64,000 nt of DNA from Lysinibacillus sp. PLM2 (GTDB lineage: Bacteria; Bacillota; Bacilli; Bacillales_A; Planococcaceae): the NCBI GenBank assembly GCA_023168345.1, contig AP025689.1, forward strand, positions 1,300,001-1,364,000, given 5' to 3'. A model generated the notes under the pieces. The model had not been told where the DNA came from and searched no databases. It worked only from the letters and a program-made list of their open reading frames with translations. How positions within the stretch are numbered: the stretch's first letter is position 1; each line of letters begins with the position of its first letter. The position numbers and the translations under genes are program-made. Of this stretch, positions 17,719-27,419 are shown piece after piece.

Positions 17719-17994
17719 TACAAAAATAATACATAGATGTTAAACAATGATATCTTTTTATTTCAAACAAATATATTATAATAATTTTTAGATTTAGAGT
17801 TGTCCCGGTTTTAAAATGTCGAATATAGGAATCTAGTTAGAGATAATTGAATAAAATATGAAATAAAGTAGAAAAATTAGTGCAATAAGACTATTAAAAA
17901 ATGCCAAAAGGCAATAGACACATATGTTCATCTTATTTAAAATTGTATTTATGGATGTCATCAAAAAGTAATATTATTAAAAGGGGTGAAAAGT
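17719..17994 (+). promoter_or_regulatory. fla/che operon upstream region with candidate sigma-A promoter
   Basis: About 275 AT-rich bases without an ORF. The best promoter is TTGTCC (17800-17805), 18 bases, TATAGG (17824-17829), which would give a leader of about 160 bases. I saw no good SigD promoter (TAAA, about 15 bases, GCCGATAT); a segment reading GTCGAATAT at 17818-17826 is only a partial match. In B. subtilis this region carries both a sigma-A and a SigD promoter and is bound by CodY. I found no good CodY box. Confidence 0.45.
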
Positions 17995-18387
17995 TTGAGT
18001 TTATTTGGAGGAACAATAAGCAGTTTAGAAAAAGGACTCAATTATGCTTCTTTGAAAAATAAGGCAATTGCTCAAAATATTGCAAATGTCGACACACCAA
18101 ATTATAAAGCAAAAGATGTCAGCTTCAAACAAGTGCTGGCAGAGGAACAAGGAACGACAATTTCTGCAAATCGTACAAACACAAGACATTATGATTTTAA
18201 AATAGCTCAATCAAATTCTAAAGTATTTAATTACGAGAATTTCAGATATAGACATAACGGAAATGGTGTGGATATGGATGCTGAACAAGCAAGTTTAGCA
18301 GAAAATACAATCTACTATAATGCGTTGATTGATCGTATTAGTGGGAAATTGAACACATTAAACACTGTCATTAAAGGAGGTCGTTAG
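17995..18387 (+). CDS. flgB: Flagellar basal body rod protein FlgB
   Basis: Proximal rod subunit. The start TTG 17995 gives MSLFGGT, which agrees with B. subtilis FlgB (MSLF), and has AGGGGTG 6 bases upstream; GTG 17986 overlaps that site. The conserved rod N-terminal motif ALKNKAIAQNIANVDTPNYK-type sequence is at about residues 20-37, with YRHNGNGVDMDAEQASLAENTIYYNALI near the C-terminus. Length 130 is normal. First gene of the operon; flgC follows after 2 bases. Confidence 0.96.
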   Translation: MSLFGGTISSLEKGLNYASLKNKAIAQNIANVDTPNYKAKDVSFKQVLAEEQGTTISANRTNTRHYDFKIAQSNSKVFNYENFRYRHNGNGVDMDAEQASLAENTIYYNALIDRISGKLNTLNTVIKGGR

Positions 18388-18389
18388 TC

Positions 18390-18842
18390 ATGTCAATTTT
18401 TAAAAGTATGAATATAACAGCATCTGCTTTAACAGCTCAACGTTTAAGAATGGATGTAGTGTCATCAAATATCGCAAATATCGACACAACCCGCGCAAGA
18501 CAAGTCAATGGCGAATGGGAGCCATACAGGAGAAAGACAGTTACATTATCTAGTGACGAAGGAAGATTTTCGAATTTTTTAAATGTAGCGATGGGGAAAA
18601 GCGGAACAGGTGAAGGTGTTAAAGTAACAGCTATTAATGATGATACTGAGACACCTTTTAAACTTGTTTATGACCCAACACATCCTGATGCGAATGAAGA
18701 TGGATATGTTGAAATGCCAAATGTCGATTTATTAAAAGAGATGGTTGACCTAATGTCTGCAACAAGATCATATGAGGCGAACGTTACAGTTTTTAATGCA
18801 AATAAATCAATGCTTACTAAAGCTTTAGAGATTGGCAAATAA
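18390..18842 (+). CDS. flgC: Flagellar basal body rod protein FlgC
   Basis: Proximal rod subunit, 150 residues. The N-terminal rod motif ASALTAQRLRMDVVSSNIANIDTT is at residues 10-33. The C-terminal heptad segment (VDLMSATRSYEANVTVFNANKSMLTKALEIGK) is typical. The start has AAAGGAGG 9 bases upstream. It lies between flgB and fliE, as in all Bacillales. Confidence 0.97.
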   Translation: MSIFKSMNITASALTAQRLRMDVVSSNIANIDTTRARQVNGEWEPYRRKTVTLSSDEGRFSNFLNVAMGKSGTGEGVKVTAINDDTETPFKLVYDPTHPDANEDGYVEMPNVDLLKEMVDLMSATRSYEANVTVFNANKSMLTKALEIGK

Positions 18843-18865
18843 CATAAAGGAACGGTGATTCATAA

Positions 18866-19168
18866 ATGGCTATAAACTCAGTATCTTTAATGGCACCAAC
18901 TCAAATCACAAATCAAGCAGCTAAATTATCTACACCATATGAAGCACAGCAAAATTTCTCAAACTTATTAAAAGATGCGATTTCATCTGTAAATAATCAA
19001 CAGATGGAATCAGATGTGTTAACTCAGAAGTTAATTAATGGACAAGATGTGGAATTACATGAAGTAATGATTGCTGCTCAAAAAGCAAGTATTACATTGA
19101 ATGCAACTATGGAAGTTCGGAATAAAGTAATCGATGCATACCAGGAGATTATGCGTATGTCAATATAA
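18866..19168 (+). CDS. fliE: Flagellar hook-basal body protein FliE
   Basis: Small export-gate to rod junction protein of 100 residues. It has the FliE signature NFSNLLKDAISSVNNQQMESDVLTQKLINGQDVELHEVMIAAQKASITL and ends RNKVIDAYQEIMRMSI. AAAGGAACGG lies before ATG 18866. It precedes fliF by 60 bases. Confidence 0.96.
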   Translation: MAINSVSLMAPTQITNQAAKLSTPYEAQQNFSNLLKDAISSVNNQQMESDVLTQKLINGQDVELHEVMIAAQKASITLNATMEVRNKVIDAYQEIMRMSI

Positions 19169-19228
19169 TCTAACGGTTACAATCGAATATAAATTGTTGG
19201 TGTATTCAAAAGTACCGGAGGACTCATA

Positions 19229-20827
19229 ATGAATGAACGATTGACAAAAGTGAAAACAGACTCCACACAATTTTGGAAGAGTCGAACGAAAAAACAAAAA
19301 GGCGCAATCATCGGGACACTATTAGGTGTCGTCGCATTAGCTGGAATTATAACATATTTCTTTACACGTACTACAATGGTGCCTCTATTTACAGAACTTT
19401 CAGCCTCTGAAACAGGTCAAATAGCAGAGGTCTTAAATACTCAAGGTGTTACATATGAGATTGCGCCTGGAGGTACAAACATTTTAGTACCAGAAGACCA
19501 AGTTGATAGTTTAAAAGTATCTTTGGCTTCACAAGGTTATCCGGAAACTGGTGAAATTAATAATTCATTTTTCACTGCAAACGCAGGTTTCGGTATGACT
19601 GATAATGAATTTGATGTCATTAAAAAAGCTGCAACAGAAACTGAGCTCGAAAATTTAATTAAACAAATTGATGGTGTTAAAAGTGCAAATGTGATGCTTG
19701 CAATACCAGAGCAAGGAGTTTTCTTAAACGATGCAGCACAAGAAGCAACTGCTTCGGTAATTTTAAATACTGAACCAGGACATCAATTTTCAGATGAACA
19801 AATAAAAACACTTTATAATCTTGTGTCAAAAAGTATTCCGAATTTAAGTACAGATAATATTACAATTTCAAATCAATACTCTGAGTACTACGATTTAGAA
19901 TCAGCGTCAACAGGTTCAGGTTCAATTGACACTGTTGCAGGTCAGATGGAAGTCAAAAAGACGATTGAGCGAGACTTGCAAAGACAAGTTCAGCAAATGC
20001 TCGGTACTTTAATGGGGAACGATAAAGTTGTAGTGTCTGTGACAACTGATATTGACTTTAAACAGGAAAATCGTCAAGAAAATTTAGTTCAGCCTGTAGA
20101 TGAAGAAAATATGTCAGGTATTGAAATTAGTGCACAGCGTATTACTGAGACCTATACCGGATCAGGTGCAGCCAATGGAACACCTGAAGCAGGAAATGTA
20201 ACAGATAATTTCACTGATTATGCAGAAGGAACAACAGACAATGGTGAATATGAACGTATAGAAGAAACAATAAACTCTGATGTAAATCGAATCACAAAAG
20301 ATATTCAAGAAAGTCCATACAAAATCAGAGATATTGGAATTCAAGTAATGGTTGAGCCACCAGTTCCTGACGATGCAGCTTCACTTTCTGAAGGCGTTAG
20401 AGACGATATCGAGCAAATCCTTGCCACAATTGTTAGAACTTCAATAGATAAAGAGGCAGCAGGTGAGCTGACAGCACAACAAGTTGAAGATAAAGTTGTC
20501 GTTTCAGTTCAACCATTCTTAGGAAATGATGCTACAGGTCTTGAGGAACAATCTCCTGCTATTCCATGGTGGGTTTGGGTTATCGGTGGAATTCTTGTTG
20601 TAGTAATTGTATTACTCGTAGTCATGTTGTTAGTTGGCAGAAGACGTAAACAAGAGGAACAAGAATTTGAAGTAATTGAAGAACAAAGAAGAGACTTGTT
20701 CGTGGAAGATATAAATGATGAAAAAGAAACAGAAAGTACCGTTCGCCGTAAACAGCTTGAAAAAATGGCGAAAGAAAAACCAGAAGACTTTGCAAAATTA
20801 TTACGAAGTTGGATTACTGAAGATTAA
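19229..20827 (+). CDS. fliF: Flagellar MS-ring protein FliF
   Basis: Membrane-embedded ring that anchors the rod and C-ring. Two membrane segments frame the periplasmic-side region: residues 25-47 (GAIIGTLLGVVALAGIITYF) and about 450-472 (PWWVWVIGGILVVVIVLLVV). The ring-building motif region TMVPLFTELSASETGQIAEVL follows the first segment. The cytoplasmic C-terminus (RKQLEKMAKEKPEDFAKLLRSWITED) is the FliG-binding tail. Length 532 is typical. The site CGGAGGAC precedes ATG 19229. Confidence 0.97.
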   Translation: MNERLTKVKTDSTQFWKSRTKKQKGAIIGTLLGVVALAGIITYFFTRTTMVPLFTELSASETGQIAEVLNTQGVTYEIAPGGTNILVPEDQVDSLKVSLASQGYPETGEINNSFFTANAGFGMTDNEFDVIKKAATETELENLIKQIDGVKSANVMLAIPEQGVFLNDAAQEATASVILNTEPGHQFSDEQIKTLYNLVSKSIPNLSTDNITISNQYSEYYDLESASTGSGSIDTVAGQMEVKKTIERDLQRQVQQMLGTLMGNDKVVVSVTTDIDFKQENRQENLVQPVDEENMSGIEISAQRITETYTGSGAANGTPEAGNVTDNFTDYAEGTTDNGEYERIEETINSDVNRITKDIQESPYKIRDIGIQVMVEPPVPDDAASLSEGVRDDIEQILATIVRTSIDKEAAGELTAQQVEDKVVVSVQPFLGNDATGLEEQSPAIPWWVWVIGGILVVVIVLLVVMLLVGRRRKQEEQEFEVIEEQRRDLFVEDINDEKETESTVRRKQLEKMAKEKPEDFAKLLRSWITED

Positions 20828-20842
20828 TGGGAGGGTTTAGCC

Positions 20843-21856
20843 GTGTCAAAAAAGGATAAAGAATTGTCTGGCAAACAAAAAGCTGCTCTTCTATTAATTT
20901 CGCTTGGACCTGAAGTATCTGCTTCAGTTTATAAACATTTGAATGAAGAAGAGATTGAACGATTAACACTAGAAATTTCTGGTGTGAAAAAAGTGGAGCC
21001 AGGTGTAAAAGAAGACATAATAGAAGAATTCCATAATATCGCTTTAGCCCAAGATTATATCTCACAGGGTGGTATTGGGTATGCGAAAACAGTATTGGAA
21101 AAAGCGTTGGGACACGACCAAGCACAAGCTATTATTAATCGTTTAACTTCTTCATTACAGGTGAGACCATTTGACTTTGCAAGAAAGGCAGATCCATCAC
21201 AGATATTTAACTTTATTCAAAATGAGCATCCGCAAACAATTGCTCTAATTTTATCTTATTTGGATCCAGCTCAGGCGGGAGTTATTTTATCGTCTTTACC
21301 ACAGGAAGTCCAAGCGGATATCGCAAAGCGAATTGCTATGATGGATTCAACTTCTCCTGAAGTTATTAGTGAAATTGAATCTGTACTTGAGCGTAAATTA
21401 TCTTCTACGGTGACACAGGATTATACAGAAACTGGTGGTATTGATGCAGTTGTTGAAGTACTTAACGGTGTAGATCGTCAAACGGAAAAAACAATTTTAG
21501 ATGCACTTGAGATTCAAGATCCTGAATTAGCTGAAGAAATTAAAAAACGCATGTTTGTATTCGAAGATATCGTTACATTGGACAACCGTTCTATTCAAAG
21601 AGTTATCCGAGATTGTGAAAATGAGGATCTATTACTTTCAATGAAAGTATGTAGTGATGAGGTAAAAGAAATTATATTCCGCAATATGTCTCAGCGTATG
21701 GCAGACACATTTAAAGAGGAAATGGAAATTATGGGTCCTGTACGACTACGGGATGTTGAAGATGCGCAAACAAGAATTGTTGCGATCATCCGTCGTTTAG
21801 AAGATGCTGGTGAAATCATCATCGCTCGTGGTGGAGGAGATGACGTCATTGTCTAG
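20843..21856 (+). CDS. fliG: Flagellar motor switch protein FliG
   Basis: C-ring protein that transmits torque from the MotA stator and binds FliF. GTG 20843 is the start, with GGGAGGG 8 bases upstream. All three armadillo regions are visible: LSGKQKAALLLISLGPEVSASVYKHL at the N-terminus, the middle EHPQTIALILSYLDPAQAGVILSSLP with its EHPQ motif near 127-130, and the C-terminal torque helix SQRMADTFKEEMEIMGPVRLRDVEDAQTRIV. 337 residues, normal. Confidence 0.97.
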   Translation: MSKKDKELSGKQKAALLLISLGPEVSASVYKHLNEEEIERLTLEISGVKKVEPGVKEDIIEEFHNIALAQDYISQGGIGYAKTVLEKALGHDQAQAIINRLTSSLQVRPFDFARKADPSQIFNFIQNEHPQTIALILSYLDPAQAGVILSSLPQEVQADIAKRIAMMDSTSPEVISEIESVLERKLSSTVTQDYTETGGIDAVVEVLNGVDRQTEKTILDALEIQDPELAEEIKKRMFVFEDIVTLDNRSIQRVIRDCENEDLLLSMKVCSDEVKEIIFRNMSQRMADTFKEEMEIMGPVRLRDVEDAQTRIVAIIRRLEDAGEIIIARGGGDDVIV

Positions 21857-22628
21857 AATCATCCGTTCAATAGGTTCAATACCTTCAGAGGATAAACAGA
21901 TAGAAATTCAAATTCGTGATCTTTTTACTGAACAATTTGATGAAAATGCGGAAGTGCAGCAAGAACCAACAGTTGAAGAATTGTTTAAAGCTAAAACAAA
22001 GAAGTTAACAGAAGCAAAAAATCAATTTCTTGCTGAAAAAGAAGAATTTGAACTATATCGAAATAATCAACTTGAAGAACTAAATCATTTAAGAAAGCTT
22101 TGGGAAGAGGAAAAAATCGTACTTCAAAAGACGGCTTATGATGAGGGGTTTCAAGAAGGTTATGAAGAAGGAATTCGAAAGGCCAATGCTGATATGCAGC
22201 AGGCTCTAAAAATTGCAAATCAAACAATTGAAGATTCGAAGGAAAACGCGAAAAAATATATCCAAGATCAAGAAGCAGTAATTTTAGAGTTGGCGTTGAC
22301 TGCAACTGAACGAATTATAGCTACCACATTAGATCGTAATGACGAGACCTTCCTTTCTATCGTTAAGCGTGGATTAAAAGAAGCACGAGAAATGAAAGAA
22401 ATAAAACTTTATGTTTCTCCAAAATATCATCAAATGGTATCGAGGAATCGTGATGAATTAGTTGAAATTTTCCCAACCGATGTACCATTCTTTATATTTG
22501 TACTCGAAGAACTAGCGGATACAGAATGTTATATCGAAACAAACCATGGACGAATTGTTGTTTCAATAGATGAACAATTGCATGAGCTTAGAATGAAGTT
22601 AAGTGAAATTTTAGAAAGTAAGGAATGA
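21849..22628 (+). CDS. fliH: Flagellar export ATPase regulator FliH
   Basis: Negative regulator and docking partner of the FliI ATPase. I choose TTG 21849 (MSRIIRSIGSIPSED), about 11 bases after GGAGG. ATG 21840 is only 2 bases from that site and less likely. The start overlaps the fliG end by 8 bases. The protein has a long coiled coil (residues ~40-110, Glu/Lys/Gln rich) and Gly-spaced EGFQEGYEEG repeats near 100, typical of FliH. The C-terminal domain matches the V-ATPase E-subunit-like fold. Confidence 0.9.
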   Translation: MSRIIRSIGSIPSEDKQIEIQIRDLFTEQFDENAEVQQEPTVEELFKAKTKKLTEAKNQFLAEKEEFELYRNNQLEELNHLRKLWEEEKIVLQKTAYDEGFQEGYEEGIRKANADMQQALKIANQTIEDSKENAKKYIQDQEAVILELALTATERIIATTLDRNDETFLSIVKRGLKEAREMKEIKLYVSPKYHQMVSRNRDELVEIFPTDVPFFIFVLEELADTECYIETNHGRIVVSIDEQLHELRMKLSEILESKE

Positions 22629-22632
22629 TTGG

Positions 22633-23958
22633 ATGCGAGCGTCTCAATTAATTGACCAAATTCCCAATATATCAACTTTTAAAAAGTTCGGTAAGGTTAC
22701 AAGAGTTGTTGGCTTAATGATTGAGTCACAAGGTCCAGATAGTTCCATAGGTGATGTTTGTAAAATACACGTTCATTCCCCTAAAAATGGACATCAAATC
22801 ATACTAGCAGAAGTTGTAGGTTTCAAAGATGAATTTGTAGTTTTAATGCCCTTTACTTCTATTCGCGAAATTTCAATAGGCTGTTTAGTCGAAGGTACAG
22901 GCAGACCATTAGAAATAAAAGTCGGGCCGGAGTTAATAGGTAAAGTACTTGATTCTATGGGAAATCCATTTGATGGCTCTGTCTTGCCGAGGGGATTAGT
23001 AACTGTTCAGACCGAAAAAGAACCCCCTAATCCTCTTACTAGACCGCCGATTAATGAGCAACTAGAAGTTGGTGTAAAAGCAATAGATGGTATGTTAACA
23101 GTTGGAACAGGACAACGTGTTGGTATTTTTGCTGGTTCAGGTGTTGGGAAAAGTACTTTATTAGGTATGATTGCAAGAAATACACGAGCTGATCTAAATG
23201 TTATAGCATTAATTGGTGAACGTGGACGTGAAGTTCGGGAGTTTATCGAAAGAGATTTAGGCGAGGAAGGTTTAAGCCGTTCTATCGTTGTTGCTGCAAC
23301 GGGTGATCAACCGGCACTTATGCGTATAAAAGGTGCATTTACTGCAACAGCAATTGCAGAATATTTTAGAGATCGTGGATTAAATGTCATGTTGATGATG
23401 GACTCTGTTACTCGTGTTGCAATGGCACAGCGTGAAATAGGTCTAGCTACAGGTGAGCCCCCTGCACAAAAAGGGTATACACCATCGGTATTTTCTATTT
23501 TGCCAAAGCTGTTAGAACGAACTGGTACAAATTTAAAAGGTACGATTACTGCCTTTTATACAGTTTTAGTTGATGGTGATGATATGAATGAACCGATAGC
23601 CGATACAGTAAGAGGGATATTGGATGGTCATATTGTGTTAGATAGAACCCTTGCTAATAAGGGGCAATACCCTGCTATTAATGTGTTAAAGAGTATCAGT
23701 CGCTTAATGAACCATATATCAACTGATGAGCATGTAAAAGCAGCAGAACGTCTGCGGGATCTATACTATACATACTCAAAGTCAGAGGACTTGATTAACA
23801 TTGGTGCCTATAAAAAAGGCACTTCTAAAGAAATAGATGAGGCAATTTTTTACGAACCACTGATTACTCAATTTTTAAAACAGGGCTATAAAGATAAAGT
23901 CACATTGGATGAAACTGTGAAGGAACTTATAGCATTGTCGAATGGTGGTGGCAAATAA
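22633..23958 (+). CDS. fliI: Flagellum-specific export ATPase FliI
   Basis: Hexameric F1-like ATPase that energises flagellar protein export. Walker A is GSGVGKST near residues 166-173 (followed by LLGMIARNT), then GERGREVREF, and Walker B LNVMLMMDSVTRVAMAQREIGLATGEPPAQKG. 441 residues agrees with the family. fliJ overlaps the stop by one base. Confidence 0.97.
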   Translation: MRASQLIDQIPNISTFKKFGKVTRVVGLMIESQGPDSSIGDVCKIHVHSPKNGHQIILAEVVGFKDEFVVLMPFTSIREISIGCLVEGTGRPLEIKVGPELIGKVLDSMGNPFDGSVLPRGLVTVQTEKEPPNPLTRPPINEQLEVGVKAIDGMLTVGTGQRVGIFAGSGVGKSTLLGMIARNTRADLNVIALIGERGREVREFIERDLGEEGLSRSIVVAATGDQPALMRIKGAFTATAIAEYFRDRGLNVMLMMDSVTRVAMAQREIGLATGEPPAQKGYTPSVFSILPKLLERTGTNLKGTITAFYTVLVDGDDMNEPIADTVRGILDGHIVLDRTLANKGQYPAINVLKSISRLMNHISTDEHVKAAERLRDLYYTYSKSEDLINIGAYKKGTSKEIDEAIFYEPLITQFLKQGYKDKVTLDETVKELIALSNGGGK

Positions 23959-24407
23959 TGCTTCAATATCAGTATCGATTTGAAAAAGTATTAACAATCC
24001 GAGAACAAGAAAAACAGCAAACGGAGATGGCATATAAACAAGCTGTCAATTCTTTTGAAGAAGTTGCAACGAAATTATATGAATTATTGAAGAAGAAAGA
24101 AGAATTAATAGAATTTCAAAATGACAAATTAAAAATTGGCGCAACAATTGATGAAATCCATCATTATGCAAAATTTCTTGGAAGTCTTGAACATTCTATA
24201 ACTGATATGCAACAAAAGGTTATTCAGGCACGAACAAAAATGAATTGGCACGAACAAAAATTAGTTGAAAAAAACTTGGAAGTACGTAAGTTTGAAAAAA
24301 TGCGGGAAAAAGACTTCGAAGCATATAAAGAAGAGCAAGATAAGTTAGAAATGCTTAGACTTGATGAAATTTCTTTACTTATGTACAACAAGAAAGAAAT
24401 CAGGTGA
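23958..24407 (+). CDS. fliJ: Flagellar export chaperone FliJ
   Basis: A 149-residue, nearly all-helical coiled-coil protein with the FliJ-type start LQYQYRFEKVLTIREQEKQQTEMAYKQA. FliJ couples FliI to the FlhA export gate. The ATG is in the fliI stop (TAATG). Sequence similarity in this family is weak, so the call leans on position between fliI and ylxF. Confidence 0.9.
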   Translation: MLQYQYRFEKVLTIREQEKQQTEMAYKQAVNSFEEVATKLYELLKKKEELIEFQNDKLKIGATIDEIHHYAKFLGSLEHSITDMQQKVIQARTKMNWHEQKLVEKNLEVRKFEKMREKDFEAYKEEQDKLEMLRLDEISLLMYNKKEIR

Positions 24408-24411
24408 TCCT

Positions 24412-25002
24412 ATGACAAGGCCAAATTATCAAGAGAACAATATAGAAGAAGTAAAATCACCGGGTGTTTTTCAAAAGATTTTCTTTTGGTTTCTAATACC
24501 ATTAATGTTTGTTATTGCGGTGCTACTTGTTATTGCAACGATTACAAATACAAACATCTTTGAAAAAACAAAAGAATTAACTGGTAATTTACCATTTGTT
24601 CCATCACAACAAGAAACAAGTGAGCCAATTCAAGAATTTGATGAGAAAATAGTGGAGTTACAAGCACAAATAGAGCAAAAAGAGGCTGAGATTGCTCAAC
24701 TCCAATCACAACTTGAAAGTGAAAAGTCAAAAACTGAAGAAGCGGCTATCCTTCAAGAGGAACTAGAATATGAAATTGATCGCATACAGAGGGAACAAGA
24801 TACCGCCAAGAAAGAGTTTACTGAAATCGTATCTGCCTTCGAAAAAATGTCTGCGAAAGAAGCTGCTCCGATTCTCGTAGCAATGAGTCAAGATGAGGCT
24901 GTTCGAATTTTATCAAGTTTAAAATCCGATACTTTATCAGAAGTTCTATCCAAGATGAGCCCATCAGATGCAGCAAAGTTCACAGAGTTGCTATCAAGAT
25001 AA
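24412..25002 (+). CDS. ylxF: YlxF, MotE-like flagellar operon protein
   Basis: 196 residues from ATG 24412, with AGGTGATC upstream; the longer ORF into fliJ is not needed. There is one N-terminal membrane segment (residues ~20-43: FFWFLIPLMFVIAVLLVIATI), then a coiled coil (about 80-145). The C-terminal MgtE_N-like domain is KMSAKEAAPILVAMSQDEAVRILSSLKSDTLSEVLSKMSPSDAAKFTELL. This is the layout of Bacillus YlxF and of MotE proteins. Exact function is not established. Confidence 0.85.
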   Translation: MTRPNYQENNIEEVKSPGVFQKIFFWFLIPLMFVIAVLLVIATITNTNIFEKTKELTGNLPFVPSQQETSEPIQEFDEKIVELQAQIEQKEAEIAQLQSQLESEKSKTEEAAILQEELEYEIDRIQREQDTAKKEFTEIVSAFEKMSAKEAAPILVAMSQDEAVRILSSLKSDTLSEVLSKMSPSDAAKFTELLSR

Positions 25003-25035
25003 CAAAAAAACATCTTCTTGGAAGGAGGTGAAAAT

Positions 25036-26367
25036 ATGAATTTAGGAATCATGCAATTAACATCGATGAGTCAAACAATTTCAACTGGACAAACATCAAC
25101 AAAAGCTACGACAGCAAATACTTCGAAAGCACTTGGAGAAACTAGCGGTAAATTTGGTGAAGTTTTCAGTAAAATTGTAGCAAGCCAAAATAATACAACT
25201 AAAACTGATACTGCAAAGGAAGAAACAGTTGATGTAGAGGCATTAAATAATCTACTAGACTCAGAGTCAATTGAAGAAGTGTTAGATTTACTTGGTATTT
25301 CACATGATGAAGGGTTTCTTACGATTCAAGTCGATGGGGAAGGGCAAATGAAATCTATCGATGAATCGATGAATTTAGAAGATTTACTGTCTTTATTAAA
25401 TATGGATAGTGAAGAGCTATCAAAAATGATGGAAAACCTTTTAGATACTGAGAACATTGAACTGAATAATATTTGGCAATTTATCCAAATGGTAAATGAA
25501 CAAGCTCCAAATATAATAAGTCAGCTTGCAACTGCCCTACAAGGTGAACATAAAGTTACACCAAAAGAAGCGGAACAATTACTTCAATTTTTAAAGCTTG
25601 CACAGATTGTTGGTAAGAATGGAGATTTAATGGGTGACCAACCTCTTCAATTACTGAATTTGAAAGATGTAATAAAAATGGTAGTTGAACAGGTACATAA
25701 GTCTACAAAAGAGGACTTGGTATCTTCTACAGACTCAACAACAAAGCAAATTGCGACAGTTACAACTCAAACAGTTCAAAGTGCAGTATCAAATAACAGT
25801 GTTACTCAGAGCTCTCAGCAGCAAGTAGTGAAGCAAACAGAAAACACAACGGAAACTATGCAAACACCTATATCAACCCAGCAAACAACAAATACAAGTG
25901 TGAAAACTTTTACAATCACACTTCCAGTAGAAAAGAATGCTCAGGGAGAAGCGTTAGTTAAAGAAATTCAATCTTTAATGAATCGTAGTCAATTGTCGAA
26001 TACACAAGGTACAATGAAGCTTTTGTTGAAACTTTATCCTGAAAATTTAGGCTCTATTCGAATTGAAATTATGCAACAAGATGGTGTTCTATCTGCAAGA
26101 TTGCTTGCAACAACGCAGGCGGCAAAAGAATTACTTGATGGTCAGTTGCATCAATTAAAATCTGCATTTGCACACGCAAATATTCAAATGGATCGAATCG
26201 ATATAGCACAAAGTTTACAGGAAACTGATCGTAACTTCCGTGATCAAAGCATGTTCAGTAATATGTTTAGGCAACAGCAAGAACAAGAAAATGAAAACCA
26301 AGATGAACATGATGAAGATGAGGAAAGTTTAAGCTTTAAAGATTATTTGATCAACGAGGAGGTGTAG
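25036..26367 (+). CDS. fliK: Flagellar hook-length control protein FliK
   Basis: Molecular ruler that switches export from hook to filament. ATG 25036 has GGAGGTG 6 bases upstream; TTG 25018 overlaps that site. The N-terminal ~300 residues are Gln/Thr-rich and poorly conserved, as expected. The C-terminal Flg_hook domain is clear at about 335-400 (GTMKLLLKLYPENLGSIRIEIMQQDGVLSARLLATTQAAKELLDGQL). The last 35 residues are very acidic. 443 residues. Confidence 0.93.
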   Translation: MNLGIMQLTSMSQTISTGQTSTKATTANTSKALGETSGKFGEVFSKIVASQNNTTKTDTAKEETVDVEALNNLLDSESIEEVLDLLGISHDEGFLTIQVDGEGQMKSIDESMNLEDLLSLLNMDSEELSKMMENLLDTENIELNNIWQFIQMVNEQAPNIISQLATALQGEHKVTPKEAEQLLQFLKLAQIVGKNGDLMGDQPLQLLNLKDVIKMVVEQVHKSTKEDLVSSTDSTTKQIATVTTQTVQSAVSNNSVTQSSQQQVVKQTENTTETMQTPISTQQTTNTSVKTFTITLPVEKNAQGEALVKEIQSLMNRSQLSNTQGTMKLLLKLYPENLGSIRIEIMQQDGVLSARLLATTQAAKELLDGQLHQLKSAFAHANIQMDRIDIAQSLQETDRNFRDQSMFSNMFRQQQEQENENQDEHDEDEESLSFKDYLINEEV

Positions 26368-26370
26368 CAG

Positions 26371-27024
26371 ATGGCAAATACAAATCCGATTTCCAACGAT
26401 TATTACTTGTCTAATAGAACGACTACTAAACAAACTGGGAGTAATTCATTAGGGAAAGATGCCTTCTTACAGCTATTGGTAACGCAATTACAACATCAAG
26501 ACCCTACTCAACCAATGGATAATACTGAATATATTGCTCAATTAGCTCAGTTTAGTTCATTAGAGCAAATGCAAAATATGACGAAAGCTATTGAAAACTT
26601 ACTAGATTCACAGCATCAATCACAGCTGATGGATTATACAACGTTCATTGGAAAAGAGATACAATGGCATGAATTAACAGAGGAAGTCGATGAAGAGGGT
26701 AACCTCATTGTAAATGAAGGAACGGGTGTCATTGAACAATTAAAATTCATTGATGGTGAACCTTATTTCGTACTTAAGGATGGAAAAGAAATTACACCAG
26801 GACATATTTCATCTATCTTTAATAGACCGTCAACAGTAGAGCCTACCGAAAATCCATTAGTTGAAGCTAGTAAATTAATAGGGCGAAAGGTTCGATATGA
26901 GGAAGATGGAGAATGGGTTCAATCGATAATCGATTCTGTAAAAACTAACAATTCAGTGATTGAATTTATTTTGCAAAACGAAAAGGTTTTAAAGAAGGAT
27001 CAATTCGAACTAATAAGTGAATAG
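26371..27024 (+). CDS. flgD: Flagellar hook assembly scaffold FlgD
   Basis: Cap protein needed to polymerise the hook. The N-terminal FlgD motif is LGKDAFLQLLVTQLQHQDPTQPMDNTEYIAQLAQFSSLEQMQNM (residues ~25-70). The C-terminal half has two similar segments (IGKEIQW and IGRKVRYEE), suggesting a duplicated small beta domain. 217 residues is longer than B. subtilis FlgD (about 140) and closer to the enteric size. GAGGAGGTG precedes ATG 26371. Confidence 0.95.
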   Translation: MANTNPISNDYYLSNRTTTKQTGSNSLGKDAFLQLLVTQLQHQDPTQPMDNTEYIAQLAQFSSLEQMQNMTKAIENLLDSQHQSQLMDYTTFIGKEIQWHELTEEVDEEGNLIVNEGTGVIEQLKFIDGEPYFVLKDGKEITPGHISSIFNRPSTVEPTENPLVEASKLIGRKVRYEEDGEWVQSIIDSVKTNNSVIEFILQNEKVLKKDQFELISE

Positions 27025-27038
27025 GCTGGTGAAAGCAC

Positions 27039-27419
27039 ATGCATAGAATACAAATTCAGCACGTGCCATTGCAACCGCTATTACAACCACAAAAAAGTCT
27101 AAAAACAAATACGATTCAAACAAAACAGTCATTCCTTGAACATTTGCAAGAGGCAACAAATAGCCAAGAACTAAAAATTAGTAAACATGCAAATGAACGG
27201 TTAATCGAGCGCAACATAAGCATTTCAGATGAAGAATGGCAAGTGGTAACGGATAAAGTATTTGAAGCACGTTCAAAAGGAGTCAATCAACCTTTAGTAT
27301 TGATGGAGCAAGCCGCGTTGATTGTAAGTGCTAAAAATGCAACGGTAATTACAGCGATGGAACGCACTGAAGCAAAAAATCAATTATTTACAAACATTGA
27401 TGGCACAATCGTGCTATGA
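27039..27419 (+). CDS. Flagellar operon protein, TIGR02530 type
   Basis: 126 residues. The second half has SKHANERLIERNISISDEEWQVVTDKVFEARSKGVNQPLVLMEQAALIVSAKNATVITAM, characteristic of the flagellar operon family found between flgD and flgE in Bacillota. No membrane segment. Function is unknown. RBS CTGGTGAAAG is weak, 14 bases after the flgD stop. Confidence 0.88.
   Translation: MHRIQIQHVPLQPLLQPQKSLKTNTIQTKQSFLEHLQEATNSQELKISKHANERLIERNISISDEEWQVVTDKVFEARSKGVNQPLVLMEQAALIVSAKNATVITAMERTEAKNQLFTNIDGTIVL

Noticed and set aside
17779-17800. Possible CodY box upstream of flgB
   Set aside because: The best stretch matches the AATTTTC-W-GAAAATT consensus at only about 10 of 15 positions, which is expected by chance in such AT-rich DNA.
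17818-17826. Possible SigD -10 (GTCGAATAT) before flgB
   Set aside because: It differs from GCCGATAT in more than one place and no TAAA lies at the right distance upstream.
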